From: Chlorophyllum brunneum
Lineage: Eukaryota; Basidiomycota; Agaricomycetes; Agaricales; Agaricaceae
DNA: 64,000 bases
Direction of reading: 5' to 3'
Assembly: GCA_963576785.1 (NCBI GenBank)
Contig: OY756149.1
Coordinates: 806,001-870,000 of the forward strand
In this document: positions 1 through 10,676 of the stretch, one piece after another
Layout: each line of letters opens with the position of its first letter
How positions within the stretch are numbered: position 1 is the first letter of the stretch
The notes under the pieces: model-generated
Seen by the model: the letters and a program-made list of their open reading frames with translations, nothing else
Databases searched by the model: none
What the model was told of the DNA's origin: nothing
Made by a program: the position numbers and the translations under genes

Positions 1-894
1 CCGCTTTTGCTATGCCCTACCCCCAGAGGAGGTGACTTGTCTTTGGGTGCGGATCCGCGTGCTAATACTGGCGGGGATCTCTGTCTCGCAGGGGGCGCTA
101 CCAGGGTGGTGTTCACATTGGATTACCTAAGCAACCCGTGGAACGGATTACTTAAGCATTCCACGGAACAGGCGCCAATCAACCCGAGTTTCCCCAAGTC
201 AACCCGAACCCGCCTGTGCCCTGGAGTTTGGCGTATCCCTACTAACGACCAGGTGCTACCCCCAGAGGGGTTCCCAAAGGCATGGCGACACTGGTGGGGG
301 GTGGCCTGTCCTTTTGGTCGGCTTGTTATCACTCCGTTCCCCCTATTATCGTCCCCTATCCTTTCGGTCCCTTTCGGGTGCGACAGGGCGGCTTTTTTCA
401 GCACGCTCCCCACCGACGTGCACGCACGATTGGGGGTGGGCCTGGATGTCCGTCGTCAGCTGGTATAGCCCAGCCTCGAGATACTAGCCAGACTTGACCT
501 GCAGTAGAGGTAAAAACCCACATGCGAACCCTATACGGGACTGCAAGCCCATCTAATTAGTAGAAGGGCCGCCACCACTGACGACCAGCGAGTGCAAGCG
601 AGCGAGGTGGCCAGTATCCCAGCCTTTAAGACCCTTTACCAAGGGGCCGCCTCGTCGACCTGTGTGTATAGGCGTCAGTCAGATGAACGGTGGGGATATA
701 CCCACCTTTAATCGCCTTTACCAAGGGCGCGCCGCCCATCGACCAAGTAACGTTGCCACACGGACCGCCCCCCTACAGCCAGCGAAGGCTCAGAAAAGAC
801 CCAGGCCCATGAGAGAGAGCCCAGGAGATGAAAGGTGCGATGGGGAAAGGAAGTGGAAAAAGTGATGGTGGTGGTAACAAGTCAAGGAGCGATG
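1..894 (-). repeat. Module X, copy X1 (partial, alpha type)
   Basis: The 5' two thirds of the non-coding X module, with its 5' end at 894; the 3' part lies outside the window. It is the reverse complement of 2570-3463 in copy X2. No convincing protein is encoded: the longest frames start at TTG and have no recognisable domain. The module 5' end abuts a LINE-A 3' piece at 895. Under a nested model this LINE-A is the insertion target. Confidence 0.85.
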
Positions 895-1618
895 GCATAA
901 ACTCAATGTAGCAACTGTTCAGAAGGCCTGGAAAGTCACTTTCCAGGACTCCTCTTATCGCGGTTCTAACTTCCTTGTTCTCAAGGACAGTAAGAAAAAA
1001 GTTCTACAGGTGACATACCTCCATGGGGGTTCTTGGCTTCCTTCCTTTCCCTCTCAGTCCATCGCGACAAGAGTGAATCATGCCATTCTCGGGCACACTC
1101 CAACCGGCGAGTATCACTCCCAGTTTCATCCTCTGGAGCCTGCTGGCTGCAAGTGTGGGGCTCCTTTGGAGACTCGCACTCATATCTTGTGCTCTTGTCC
1201 ATTGTACAAGAGACGTCGTGGCCTGCCAGTCTCCCTTGACCAGCTGGTTAGTTTCCTTAAGCGTAATTCTTCTGCGTTTGTGTTTAAGACCAACACACTG
1301 CTTGTGGGAGTTGGATAATGCAGTGCAACCCCTGCTAGCTTCCCATGTCTCCGACGTGTGTAGAAGTTAATTGCGAATCGATGCATACTCTCCTTAGAGA
1401 GGGGAGGCTAGGGGTTGCTTGTATATCTGGTCTAGGATTTGTGTGTCCGTGCATGTTTCCACGACCATTCACCCAGACCACCTGTCAGCAGTCTAGTTCG
1501 GCCAGGGGAGAGCCAATCTTCGAATACCCTCCTTTTGTAGACTACATGTCATAGTAGATACAGGTGGACTACGAGTGCGCACCACCTTAAACATGTTGAT
1601 TTAAAAAATAAAAAAAAA
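895..1618 (+). mobile_element. LINE-A 3' fragment with poly(A)
   Basis: The last 140 codons of LINE-A ORF2 (896-1318, stop at 1316-1318), the roughly 280-bp 3' UTR and a short impure poly(A) at 1603-1618. The coding part keeps the C-terminal cysteine motif (CKCGAPLETRTHILCSC). The left edge meets the 5' end of module X1. The poly(A) abuts an oppositely oriented LINE-A piece, so this copy was probably inserted into it. The left target-site duplication would lie outside the window. Confidence 0.85.
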
Positions 1619-2569
1619 GGAGGGCCTTGATACAGGTACCCTCGTAAAACCATAAACAAAACCCATATGTAGCAATGGGCACTACACATGAGTGATAAAG
1701 AGTCCTCTTCTGATTAGGAAGAAGACCTCGCAATGAGTTACCAAGCATGCCCATGGCCTTGACCATGGACAGAGACTTAGTAGCATAATGCTGAACATGT
1801 TCTTTAAAGGTAAGAGTGCGATTGAAGAAAAAACCCAAGTACCTCCAATGGGTCTTAGGGCGTAACGGAGTATTGCTGGTATGGGGAGCATACCCCAAAT
1901 CCAGTGGTGGGTTGTCATCTCCCCATTTATGGGAGAAGTGAAACACTTCGGACTTGTTGTGCTCAACAGCAAGTCCAAATGAAGTAGTCAGGTGATATAT
2001 AATCTGGTATGCCTGCTTAAGGCATACCAGATTAGGTTCCCAGGTTTTTGCCTGGGCAATGGCCAGGCCATCGTTGACATATGAGAGAAGGGTACTCCCA
2101 AGTGCAATTGCCTCCCTGTCATAGAGTTTCATGAAGGGAGCAAGATAAAGGCCGGAGAGGACAGGAGAGAGTGATGAGCCCTGGCCTATCCCGATGTCCG
2201 CCTGTCTGAGATCAGACTTGTGGTCTCCCCATGCATACTGCATAGAGTGGCCAACCAAATAAGAGGCAAAGAATCTACCCACACAGGGGTTGAATCCTTG
2301 CTTCCGTAAAATTGCCAACAACATAGAGTGGTTGAGCAAAGGAAAAAACTGAGCAATGTCAAAAGCAACAACACTAGTCTTGAGGCCCTTGGCCCACCCT
2401 GCATGAACAATGTGGGTTAGGAGCATCCCAGCATCATCAGTGGACCTCTGACAGATACCACTGAGCTGATTTGGATGAAAGACTCCATGCTTGACCAAGT
2501 CAAACTGGAGGCAATTCAAGATCATTTTCTCGATAAGCTTGCCAAAGGTGTTCAGGAGCACAATGGGCC
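1619..2569 (-). pseudogene. LINE-A ORF2 fragment, reverse transcriptase core
   Basis: About 315 codons of LINE-A ORF2 in one open frame. It runs from just after the conserved PIVLLNTFGK block through motif A (FDIAQFFPLL), motif B (GQGSSLSPVLS), the catalytic box and the LGFFF motif. The catalytic box reads YVND instead of YVDD (about 2071-2082), so the first aspartate is lost. There is no genuine start or stop. It is cut at 1619 by the poly(A) of the neighbouring LINE-A and at 2569 by module X2. Confidence 0.85.
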
Positions 2570-4002
2570 ATCGCTCCTTGACTTGTTACCACCACCATCA
2601 CTTTTTCCACTTCCTTTCCCCATCGCACCTTTCATCTCCTGGGCTCTCTCTCATGGGCCTGGGTCTTTTCTGAGCCTTCGCTGGCTGTAGGGGGGCGGTC
2701 CGTGTGGCAACGTTACTTGGTCGATGGGCGGCGCGCCCTTGGTAAAGGCGATTAAAGGTGGGTATATCCCCACCGTTCATCTGACTGACGCCTATACACA
2801 CAGGTCGACGAGGCGGCCCCTTGGTAAAGGGTCTTAAAGGCTGGGATACTGGCCACCTCGCTCGCTTGCACTCGCTGGGTCGTCAGTGGTGGCGGCCCTT
2901 CTACTAATTAGATGGGCTTGCAGTCCCGTATAGGGTTCGCATGTGGGTTTTTACCCCTACTGCAGGTCAAGTCTGGCTAGTATCTCGAGGCTGGGCTATA
3001 CCAGCTGACGACGGACATCCAGGCCCACCCCCAATTGTGCGTGCACGTCGGTGGGGAGCGTGCTGAAAAAAGCCGCCCTGTCGCACCCGAAAGGGACCGA
3101 AAGGATAGGGGACGATAATAGGGGGAACGGAGTGATAACAAGCCGACCAAAAGGACAGGCCACCCCCCACCAGTGTTGCCATGCCTTTGGGAACCCCTCT
3201 GGGGGTAGCGCCTGGTCGTTAGTAGGGATACGCCAAACTCCAGGGCACAGGCGGGTTCGGGTTGACTTGGGGAAACTTGGGTTGATTGGCGCCCGTTCCG
3301 TGGAATGCTTAAGTAATCCGTTCCACGGGTTGCTTAGGTAATCCAATGTGAACACCACCCTGGTAGCGCCCCCTGCGAGACAGAGATCCCCGCCAGTATT
3401 AGCACGCGGATCCGCACCCAAAGACAAGTCACCTCCTCTGGGGGTAGGGCATAGCAAAAGCGGCTGCGGGGGAACGGGAAGCTAGTCCAGGGGTCGCGCC
3501 TTGGAGGTACGCCTTCGTGGCCTCTGCCTGCCCAACTAGTGGACCGTAGCGGGCCGTTTACTGGGAGCATGCTGAAAAAAGCTGCCCGGTTACCGAGAAG
3601 GAGCGGCCCGGCTCAAGAGGTCAAAATCCTCTGTCGGTGGGTCCCCGTGAAGATCGGGGTGTACCCATTTGAGTTGTTACCATGCGAGAGGTCTGGTTTT
3701 GGGGTGGCGGCGTGCGCAGTCAAGCGGTGAGATCCCGTCCGTGCACCATATAGGAAGGATGCCTCAAGCAAACGGCGGGCCGGTCCTCAGGGATACCGCG
3801 CTCTCTCAGTAGTGGGGTGTTCGCCCAAGCTAAAGGCTTTACCTCTTAGGAGGGAGGGGCAAAGTCCCTGCAACATGGCCGGATGCGACACCAATATGGG
3901 AGCCTGGGAACATGCTGGGCATTCTACGGGCACACAACGTCTCAAGACCCCCATTTCTGGGCCTCTAGGAGCTTTATTCCCTCAAGGGGCTCCGTACGCG
4001 GG
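2570..4002 (+). repeat. Module X, copy X2 (complete, alpha type)
   Basis: A full X module of about 1.43 kb. It starts ATCGCTCCTTGACTTG, followed by ACC repeats and a pyrimidine-rich tract, and ends GCTCCGTACGCGGG. Internal landmarks are two copies of a block GCTGAAAAAAGC(C/T)GCC (about 3062 and 3568) and a duplicated block CCTTGGTAAAGG...TTAAAGG(C/T)GGG (about 2740 and 2820). No terminal inverted repeat, LTR or credible ORF is seen. The 3' end is joined without visible homology to the LINE-B sequence at 4003. Confidence 0.85.
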
Positions 4003-4676
4003 ACCAACTGCAGTCGGTTTGATTCCTCTCGGGGGTACCCTGCTACGCCGGGTGCCCTTGTCAAGTTCTTGAAAGCGAACCCCCAGGCGTTCGCCTTCCC
4101 ATCCATTCCCTAGGGAATTGGATAACTGGCTTAGGGTAGGTGGGTTATTGTCCGGCACCGGTAACCCCTGGCGAAGACCTGGCGACAGTTCCGATGACCG
4201 ATGAACGGACCTGGACCCTACAGCGACTAGGTGTGGTGAAGATGCCGATAGCCACACAAATGGTGTGGTCAATTACTCTGGCAAGGGTGACCGTGGCTGG
4301 GGGACTGGGTCTTAGTAAAGGGGGGTTGGGGCTTAGCTGGGCTAGTAACTGGGTGTGCCTCCACCGCCGGGCATTTACAGTGAATTAACACCTACTGACC
4401 AGGCCTGGTCTTCGGACTGGGTCGCTGGTTGGGGGACCTCCCTGCCCACTCACCTCCTCTGGCGTCCACTCCCCTCGCCCTCTGGGCTCGGGAGTAGGAT
4501 GCAATTCCTCCTACCGTTGGCTTTGGGCAACGGTACTCTTGCTTGGTAGGGCGTAGTTACCACGTTCTCCATAGATACCCGCCTGTTTACTTGTTTGTAT
4601 TCCAGCCGCGGGCTGTGTTCGAGCGCCGCGTAATAAATCGGCCTTAGGCCATGATCAAAAAAAAAAAAAAAAAAAA
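4003..4676 (+). mobile_element. LINE-B 3' end fragment
   Basis: The final 37 codons of LINE-B ORF2 (frame 4003-4113), ending early at a TAG (4111-4113) that replaces a CAG just before the normal stop at 4123-4125. The 3' UTR follows, with AATAAA at 4632-4637, a GGCC-TTA-GGCC palindrome and poly(A). It forms the LINE part of the X2-LINE-B chimera. Confidence 0.85.
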
Positions 4677-5925
4677 CATTGAGTTTATGCAGCGAATTGA
4701 TAGATGTTGCTGGACAAGGTCCAGTGGCAACCCATAGGTTGGTGGCAAATAAATGCACCTCCTGATGAATGGACCATTTTGCCAAAGACAGAACAGACCA
4801 GAAAGTGAGGGAACAGTCAGGACGACCCCTGAACCATTCCAACAGAAGATGACACACAGTCAGGGAGTGTCCCTGGCCAGAGTGTACAGACAGGTCAAGA
4901 GCTTGCTTGGCAGAACCAATCGAGTCTGTGAAGACCGCAATATGTACAGCCTCAGAAACTGCCACAGCAGTTCCCAAAGCCATGCGAATGGCGAATAGAT
5001 CAGCATCTGGGGCTGTAACCTTGCCAGTTGGATGATGTGTTATATGAAGCAAATGTGTCCCTCTATAAATGTGGGCAGCCAAAACTGCCTGGAAGTCCCC
5101 AACCAGCAGCAAACTCACATCCGCCGCTGCATAGACAACCTGTCCATCCTCACAATACCCACGAAGGGTATTGTTGAGCAAATCCACCTGACAACCCACA
5201 GGGTTTCCACTGAGCGAGGTATCATATATCTTGTAAGTCACCTGGGTCACATAGCAGTCCAGGAGACGAGAACCTGGGGACGCCTCAAGTGCAAAAGGCT
5301 CGAATGTCTCCATTAAGTCTGGCAAACGAGAGTTTGCCTCTGTCACCGGCCCCTTGACCTTGACTGCCTGGGCGGGGGTCATGAGAGCGATCAATCTGGG
5401 GTGTGGAATACAACCCCCTATATACTGATGCCCCATAACTGAGTGAACAGGGTGGTTCTCAGACAAGGTGGCAACCCTGTGGATGGCATAGGTAGCCAGC
5501 TTCTTGAGATGAAGATGGATGGGGAGGAGGTCAGCCAAGGCCTCAGCTCCTCCGGTAGGGCTGGTGTGGAATGCACCAGTGATCCACAACGCAGCTTTAC
5601 GTTGCATAGTGTTAAGTTGTTTCAGAAGGGCCTTGTTACGGGCACCTTTGTAAAACCATAATCGGAACCCATACATAGTAATAGGCACTACACATAAGTG
5701 ATACAGAGTCCTCTTCTGAGCAGGAAGAAGACCTCATGATGAGTTACCAAGTATGCCCATGGCCTTAACTGTGGACAGAGACTTAGTAGCATAATGTCGA
5801 ACATGCTCTTTGAATGTAAGAGCCTGATCGAAGAAAAAACCCAAGTACCTCCAATGGGTCTTAGGGCATAGCGGAGTATCACCAGTATGGGGAGCATACC
5901 CCAAATCCAGTGGTGGATTATCATC
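4677..5925 (-). pseudogene. LINE-A ORF2 fragment (A1): late RT to RNase H
   Basis: Part of ORF2 of copy A1, from the region after the RT catalytic box (DDNPPLDLGYAP) through the thumb-like region and most of the RNase H. An in-frame TGA replaces an arginine codon in the GNSSRG block near 5736. The remaining RNase H frame is open to 4677, where the LINE-B poly(A) cuts it before the C-terminal cysteine motif. The RNase H first-aspartate motif reads AADVS rather than ATDAS. Confidence 0.8.
5911..5925. repeat. Target-site duplication of LINE-A 5926-6844
   Basis: TGGTGGATTATCATC occurs at 5911-5925, directly before the poly(T), and again at 6845-6859, directly after the truncated 5' end. The two copies are identical over 15 bp. 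This proves a target-primed insertion of the intervening element into copy A1. Confidence 0.9.
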
Positions 5926-6844
5926 TTTTTTTTTTTTTTTTTTTTTTTAAATCAACATGTTTAAGGTGGTGCGCGATTGCAGTCCACCTGTATCTACTAT
6001 GACATGCAGAGTACAGAGAGTAGTTTACGAAGATAGGCTCTCCCCTGGCCAAACTAGACCACCGACAGGTGGTCTGGGTGAACGGTCGTGGAGACACGCA
6101 CGGACGCGTGAATCCTAGACCAGATATGTGGAGCGACCCCTTGCCTCCCCTCCCTAAGGAGAGTATGCATCAATTCGCAATTAACTTCTACACATGCCAG
6201 AGACATGGGAAGCTAGCAGGGGTCGTGCCGCGTTATCCAACTCCCGCAAGCAGTATGTTGGCCCTAAACGCGAACACAGAAGGATTACGTTTAAGAAAAT
6301 TAACCAGCTGGTCAAGAGAGACCGGCAGGCCATGATGCCTCTTGTACAATGGACAAGAGCACAAAATATGAGTGCGGGTTTCCAGAGGAGCCCCACACTC
6401 GCAGCCAACAGGCTCTAGAGGATGGAACCGGGAGCGATACTCGCCGGTTGGAGCATGCCCGAGGATGGCACGGTTCGCCCTCGTCGCAATAGACTGAGAG
6501 GGAAAAGAAGGAAGCCAAGAACCCCCATGGAGGTACGTTGGCTGTAAAACTTTATTCTTACTGTCCTTGAGAACAAGGAAGTTTGAACCGTGATAAGAGG
6601 AGTCCTGGAAAGTGACTTTCCAGGCCTTCTGAATGGTTGCTGCGTTGACCTTACACAGCGAATCAATAGATGTCGCTGGACGACGTCCAGTGGCAACCTG
6701 TAGGTCAGTGGCAAATACATGCACATCCTGATGAATGGACCATTTCGCTGATGACGGAACGGACCAGAAAGTGAGGGAGCGGTCGGGACGATTCCTGAAC
6801 CACTCCAACAAGAGATGACACACAGCCAGGGAGTGTCCCTGGCC
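5926..6844 (-). mobile_element. 5'-truncated LINE-A inserted in A1
   Basis: On the minus strand: the end of the ORF2 RNase H and the C-terminal domain (6844 down to the stop at 6233), the 3' UTR and a poly(A) seen as poly(T) at 5926-5948. Flanked by a perfect 15-bp duplication. There is no X module on this insertion, so plain 5' truncation also occurs. The coding remnant reads through into the host RT sequence by chance. Confidence 0.9.
6233..6844 (-). pseudogene. LINE-A ORF2 C-terminal fragment
   Basis: About 204 codons: the late RNase H region from GQGHSLAVCHLLLEWF through KWSIHQDV, then the linker, the FPSQSIATRANRAILGHAPTG block and the terminal cysteine motif CECGAPLETRTHILCSC, ending in TAA after LAGVG. 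The frame is open but has no start. Confidence 0.85.
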
Positions 6845-6859
6845 TGGTGGATTATCATC

Positions 6860-7872
6860 TCCCCGTTTACAGGAGAAATGAAAAACTTCGGACTTGTCAT
6901 GCTCGACGGCAAGTCCAAATGAAGTAGTTAGGTGATATATAATCTGGTATGCCTGCCTAAACCAGATTAGGTTTCCAGGTTTTTGCCTGGGTGATGGCAA
7001 GGCCATTGTTGACGTATGAGAGAAGGGTACTCCCAAGCATGATTGCCTCCCTATCATAGAGTTTCATGAAGGGGGCGAGATAGAGGCTGGAGAGGACAGG
7101 AGAGAGTGATGAGCCCTGACCTACCCTAACGTCCGCCTGTCTAAGGTCAGACTTATGGTCTCCCTACGCATACTGTGTGGAGTGGCCGACTAAATAAGAG
7201 GCAAAGAATCTACCCACACAGGGGTCAAATCCTTACTTCCATAGAATCACCAACAACATGTTGTGGTTGAGCGAAGGAAAGAACTGAGCGATGTCAAAAG
7301 TGACAACACTAGTCTTGAGGTCCTTGGCCCACCCTGCATGAACAATGTGGGTTAGGAGCATCCCAGCATCATCAGTGGACCTCTGACGGATACCACTGAG
7401 CTGATTTGGATAAAAAACTCCATGTTTGACAGAGTCAAACTGGAGGCGATTCGAGATCATCTTCTCGATGAGTTTACCAAAGGTGTTCAGGAGCACAATG
7501 GGCCTGAATGCCTTGGGCATTGAGTAGGATGGCTTGCCTGGCTTCAGTATGATAACCGACAAGCTTTCCTTGAAATGGGATGGCCAATGACCCATACGCA
7601 TGCAGGCATTAGCTATCCCAATGAATAGCCAAAGGACATCGGGGTCCTCAGTGATCTCTTTGAGGTGGGTCCATGTTACATGGTCCAGCCCCGGGGCAGA
7701 CACACCCGAGCATGTGCTCAGGGCGTCCATCAGCTCTAAGGCTGAAAAATGGACCCACTCCCTTGCCGGAAGGCTTAGCAGTGGATCAAGAACAGAAATA
7801 TCCACAGCCCAGCCAGAAGCTGAGTTGTAGGTATTGTGGAGTGCATCCCAGAGATCCAGGAGTGCATGACAT
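6860..7872 (-). pseudogene. LINE-A ORF2 fragment (A1): RT N-terminal half
   Basis: Continuation of A1 ORF2 upstream of the nested insertion. It covers the linker before RT (LWDALHNTYNSASG), the PIVLLNTFGKLIEKM block, motif A (FDIAQFFPSL) and part of the palm. Stops and frame breaks occur just after motif A (the open part ends at 7233 with VILWK). The catalytic box, reached at about 7010, reads YVNN. It is cut on its upstream side at 7872 by a LINE-B patch. Confidence 0.8.
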
Positions 7873-9647
7873 AAGACCTGGGATGAGAACTTGGATACCC
7901 TCAAGGGGGCATACATCGTTCTTTTCAATCTTTTTGTAGTGTTCGCACTTGTCATGGAGCATGACAAGTCCGAGCTCTTCCACTTCTCCAGGAAGTCTGG
8001 AGATGTCAATCCCCCCCTGGACTTGGGCTTCGGTCCATTCACAGGGGACACTCCTCTTCGCCCTAAGACCTATTGGAGGTACCTGGGCTTCTACTTCGAT
8101 CGTGCTCTGAATTTTCAGGAACATGTTCGACATTATTCTACCAAAGCCCTCTCCACCATAAAAGTGATGGGGATGCTGGGTAACTCCTCCCGCGGTCTGA
8201 CCCCCAGGCAGAAGCAGCTCCTCTTCAGGTCATGTGTCGTGCCTATCGCGACATATGGCTTCAGTCTGTGGTATTTTGATAAGGCTTGGTGTAAGGGCCT
8301 CATCAAATCCCTAAACACTATGCAATGCAAGGCTGCGTTGTGGATCACCGGCGCGTTCCGCACCTCCATCTGGCGGCACCAAGGCCCTCGCTGGCCTCAT
8401 CCCCATCCACCTCCATCTGAAGAAGTTGGCCTCAAGAGCGAACTACCGTCTCTCCACCCTCTCCGATACTCACCCTCTTCGATCCCTCCTCGATCGTCCA
8501 AATGCCAAGGGTGCCCCTCTGCACCCTCTCTCCATCTCCCTCCTGTCTGACTGTCTTGTCGGACGGGTCAAGGGTTCCCTTATGGAGGCTGTTTCCGTGC
8601 TCCCATCCCTTACTGAACAGTTTGACCCCTGCTCTGCAGTGGCTCAGCCTGGTCACCGTCTCCTGGACCACTTTGTGGCCCAGGTCTCCTTCCACGACTC
8701 TCCTCGCTCACGTAACGAGAGAGCTGTGCATATAAGGCATCTGAATAGCACCCTGGACCGTGCTAATGCCAACCCTCGGGCTCTCACTGTGGCCACAGAC
8801 GCTAGTCTGCCGCTGCGGGGGGAGTTCCAGGCAGTCTCTGCTGCCCATATCTACCGGTCGGGCCGGCGTGTCTTTCAGATGAGACATGCGGCAGGTCGAG
8901 AGACGGCTCCTGATGCTGAGCTGTACACTATCCGGATCGCAATTGGAAAGGCCGTCAGCCTCCCTGATTGCGACTCCATTGTCTTGTTCACTGACTCACT
9001 TGGCTCGGCCAGGAGAGCGGTGGACCCTTCCGTTCACTCAGACTCATTTGCTTGCCGTGTGTAACGCTCTTATGGAGTGGTTCGAGGGTCACCCTGAATG
9101 CTCCATTCACATCTGGCACACCTACTCTTCGGAGAAGTGGGCCATTCACAGTACCGTACACCAATACTGCACCGAACTTCAGGTCACTGCAGGTTCCCGT
9201 CCGCAGACCTCCCTTGACTCCCTTCGTCAGAGGGTCATCAAATCCTGCCAGGATGCCTGGATCACTCGATTCCAGGATCCTACTTACTCGGGTAGCCAGT
9301 TCATGGCTCTCGAAGGGCGTAACGGTAAGCCCCTCTAGCCCACTTACCTCCATAGAGGTTTGTGGCTGCCCTCTGCCACAGCAGAGTCCAACTCGCTGTC
9401 CACCTGCATGTGTAGGGTTATACTCAACCATGTGCCTATCGGGGCCTATAGGTCTCGGTTCTTCCAGGATGAACCATTCTGGTGTCCATGCGGGGCTCCT
9501 TTTGAGTCTCATATGCATATTCTTACCAACTGCGGTCAGTTTGACACCTCTCGGGGGTACCCTGCTACACGGGGTGCCCCTGTCAAGTTCTTGAAGGCGA
9601 ACCCCCAGGCATTCGCTTTCCCATCCGTTCCCCAGGGAATTGGATAA
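7873..9647 (+). pseudogene. LINE-B ORF2 fragment, broken
   Basis: Second half of LINE-B ORF2: late RT (WRYLGFYFDRALNFQEHV), linker, RNase H (ATDASLPLRGEFQ, DAELYTIRIAIGK, LFTDSLGSARRA) and the C-terminal cysteine motif. Breaks visible against the intact copy at 27395-31261: a 2-bp deletion near 8370, a small deletion near 9043 that shifts frame inside RNase H, and a CAG-to-TAG stop at 9336-9338. The normal TAA is at 9645-9647. Confidence 0.85.
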
Positions 9648-10101
9648 CTGGCTCAGGGTAGGTGGGTTATTGTCCGGCACCAGTGGCCCCTGGCAAAGAC
9701 TTGGCAACCGTTTCGATGACCGATGAATGGACCTGGACCCTACAGCAACTAGGTGTGGTGAAGATGCCGATAGCCACACAAATGGTGCAGTCAATTACTT
9801 TGGCAAGGGTGACCGTGGCTGGGGGACTGGGTTTTAGTAAGAGGGAGTTGGGGCCTAGCTGGGCTAGTAACTGGGTACGTCTCCACCGCTGGGCATTTAC
9901 AGTGAATTAACACCTACTGACTGGGCCTGGTCTTTGGACTGGGTCGCTGGTTGGGGGACCTCCCTGCCCACTCGCCTCCTCTGGCGTCCACTCCCCTCAC
10001 CCTCCAGGCTCGGGAGTAGGACACAATTCCTCCTACCATTGGTTTTGGGCAACGGTACTTTTGCTTGGTAGGGCATAGTTACTATTTCTCCGTAGATACC
10101 C
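7873..10101 (+). mobile_element. LINE-B patch without poly(A) inside A1
   Basis: LINE-B sequence from the RT palm (after the catalytic box) through the ORF2 stop and most of the 3' UTR. It ends inside the 3' UTR at GTAGATACCC without the AATAAA/poly(A) tail. It sits in opposite orientation within LINE-A copy A1, where about 620 bp of A1 (equivalent to 57005-57624 of the complete LINE-A) are missing. No target duplication is visible. This does not look like a normal target-primed insertion. Repair-mediated filling or recombination is more likely. Confidence 0.8.
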
Positions 10102-10676
10102 AGGGTGAGGTCTAGACCAATGTCTGTCCCGATGGAGATCAGGGACTGCGAGGTGCCTGAGTGGGAGCCATAATTAGGGTTCTACAACTCAGAATGGCAA
10201 TTAAAATTGCCGCCCATATAGATATGCTTGGGCAATGCAGCAGCCCAGTCCGAAAGGAACCAAATTGCAGTATGCTCCGAGTCAGAGTAAACGTTCATGA
10301 GATTCAAGGTCTTGCCCCCCAAAAAGAAGGAGAGGACCATGATGTCACAGTGATTGATGAGATCCATCCAATAGGATGGTCTCAGAGAAGCCAACCGGTT
10401 ATGGACAAATGTCATAACCTATGGGTCAGAGCCAGGCTCTGGGGCCCGAACCATGCACAGCCACTCGGGGTGCTTGGGGGCACCAATAATGTTGTCCCCC
10501 TCAACAGAAGTTGTAGAGGGAGCAGATCTGATGAACTGCCAAGGAGGTTCTTGAACAAAGAGGATGTCAAAGTGATCTTTGATATCCTCAAGTAAAGTGT
10601 CAACTAAATCATAATTTTTATTTACATTCTGTTGATACATGCATATATTCTGTAGTTCTAAGGGCCACCTATTCAT
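10102..10676 (-). pseudogene. LINE-A ORF2 N-terminal fragment (A1): endonuclease
   Basis: Start of A1 ORF2, with ATG at 10676-10674 overlapping the ORF1 stop by 8 bases (ATGAATAG). It encodes the first part of the APE-like endonuclease (LFVQEPPWQF, then VYSDSEHTAIWF, GGNFNCHSEL). GGDFN has become GGNFN, so a conserved active-site aspartate is lost. The reading frame is also disturbed near 10410-10420. The frame stops at the LINE-B patch. Confidence 0.8.

Larger units (their letters stand above)
2570..4676 (+). mobile_element. X2-LINE-B chimera
   Basis: Module X2 followed by the last ~120 bp of LINE-B ORF2 coding sequence, the LINE-B 3' UTR, AATAAA (4632-4637) and poly(A) (4658-4676). It shows that X is fused to LINE-B as well as to LINE-A. 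Unlike three other chimeras here, no matching target-site duplication is found. The left flank is LINE-A RT and the right flank is LINE-A RNase H sequence, both minus strand but not contiguous in the element. A rearrangement, a further template jump or an assembly misjoin could explain this. Confidence 0.7.

Noticed and set aside
7..468. 153-codon frame in module X (also seen reversed at 2996-3457, plus shorter frames 662-865 and 123-413)
   Set aside because: It begins at TTG, shows no domain, and is repeated only because the module is repeated. It is disrupted in other copies by indels. No sign of protein conservation over nucleotide conservation.
3004..3077. Possible hammerhead ribozyme in X (CTGACGA followed by GAAA motifs)
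   Set aside because: A CUGANGA-like core is present, but I find no correctly placed short stem II followed by GAAA, and no stem III partner.
2570..4002. X as a DNA transposon
   Set aside because: The ends ATCGCTCC and GTACGCGGG are not inverted repeats, no transposase is present, and duplications enclose X plus LINE plus poly(A), not X alone.
6233..7057. 274-codon frame fusing RT to RNase H on the minus strand
   Set aside because: It crosses the border of the nested LINE-A insertion (6844/6860). The fusion is an accident of the target duplication length, not a gene.
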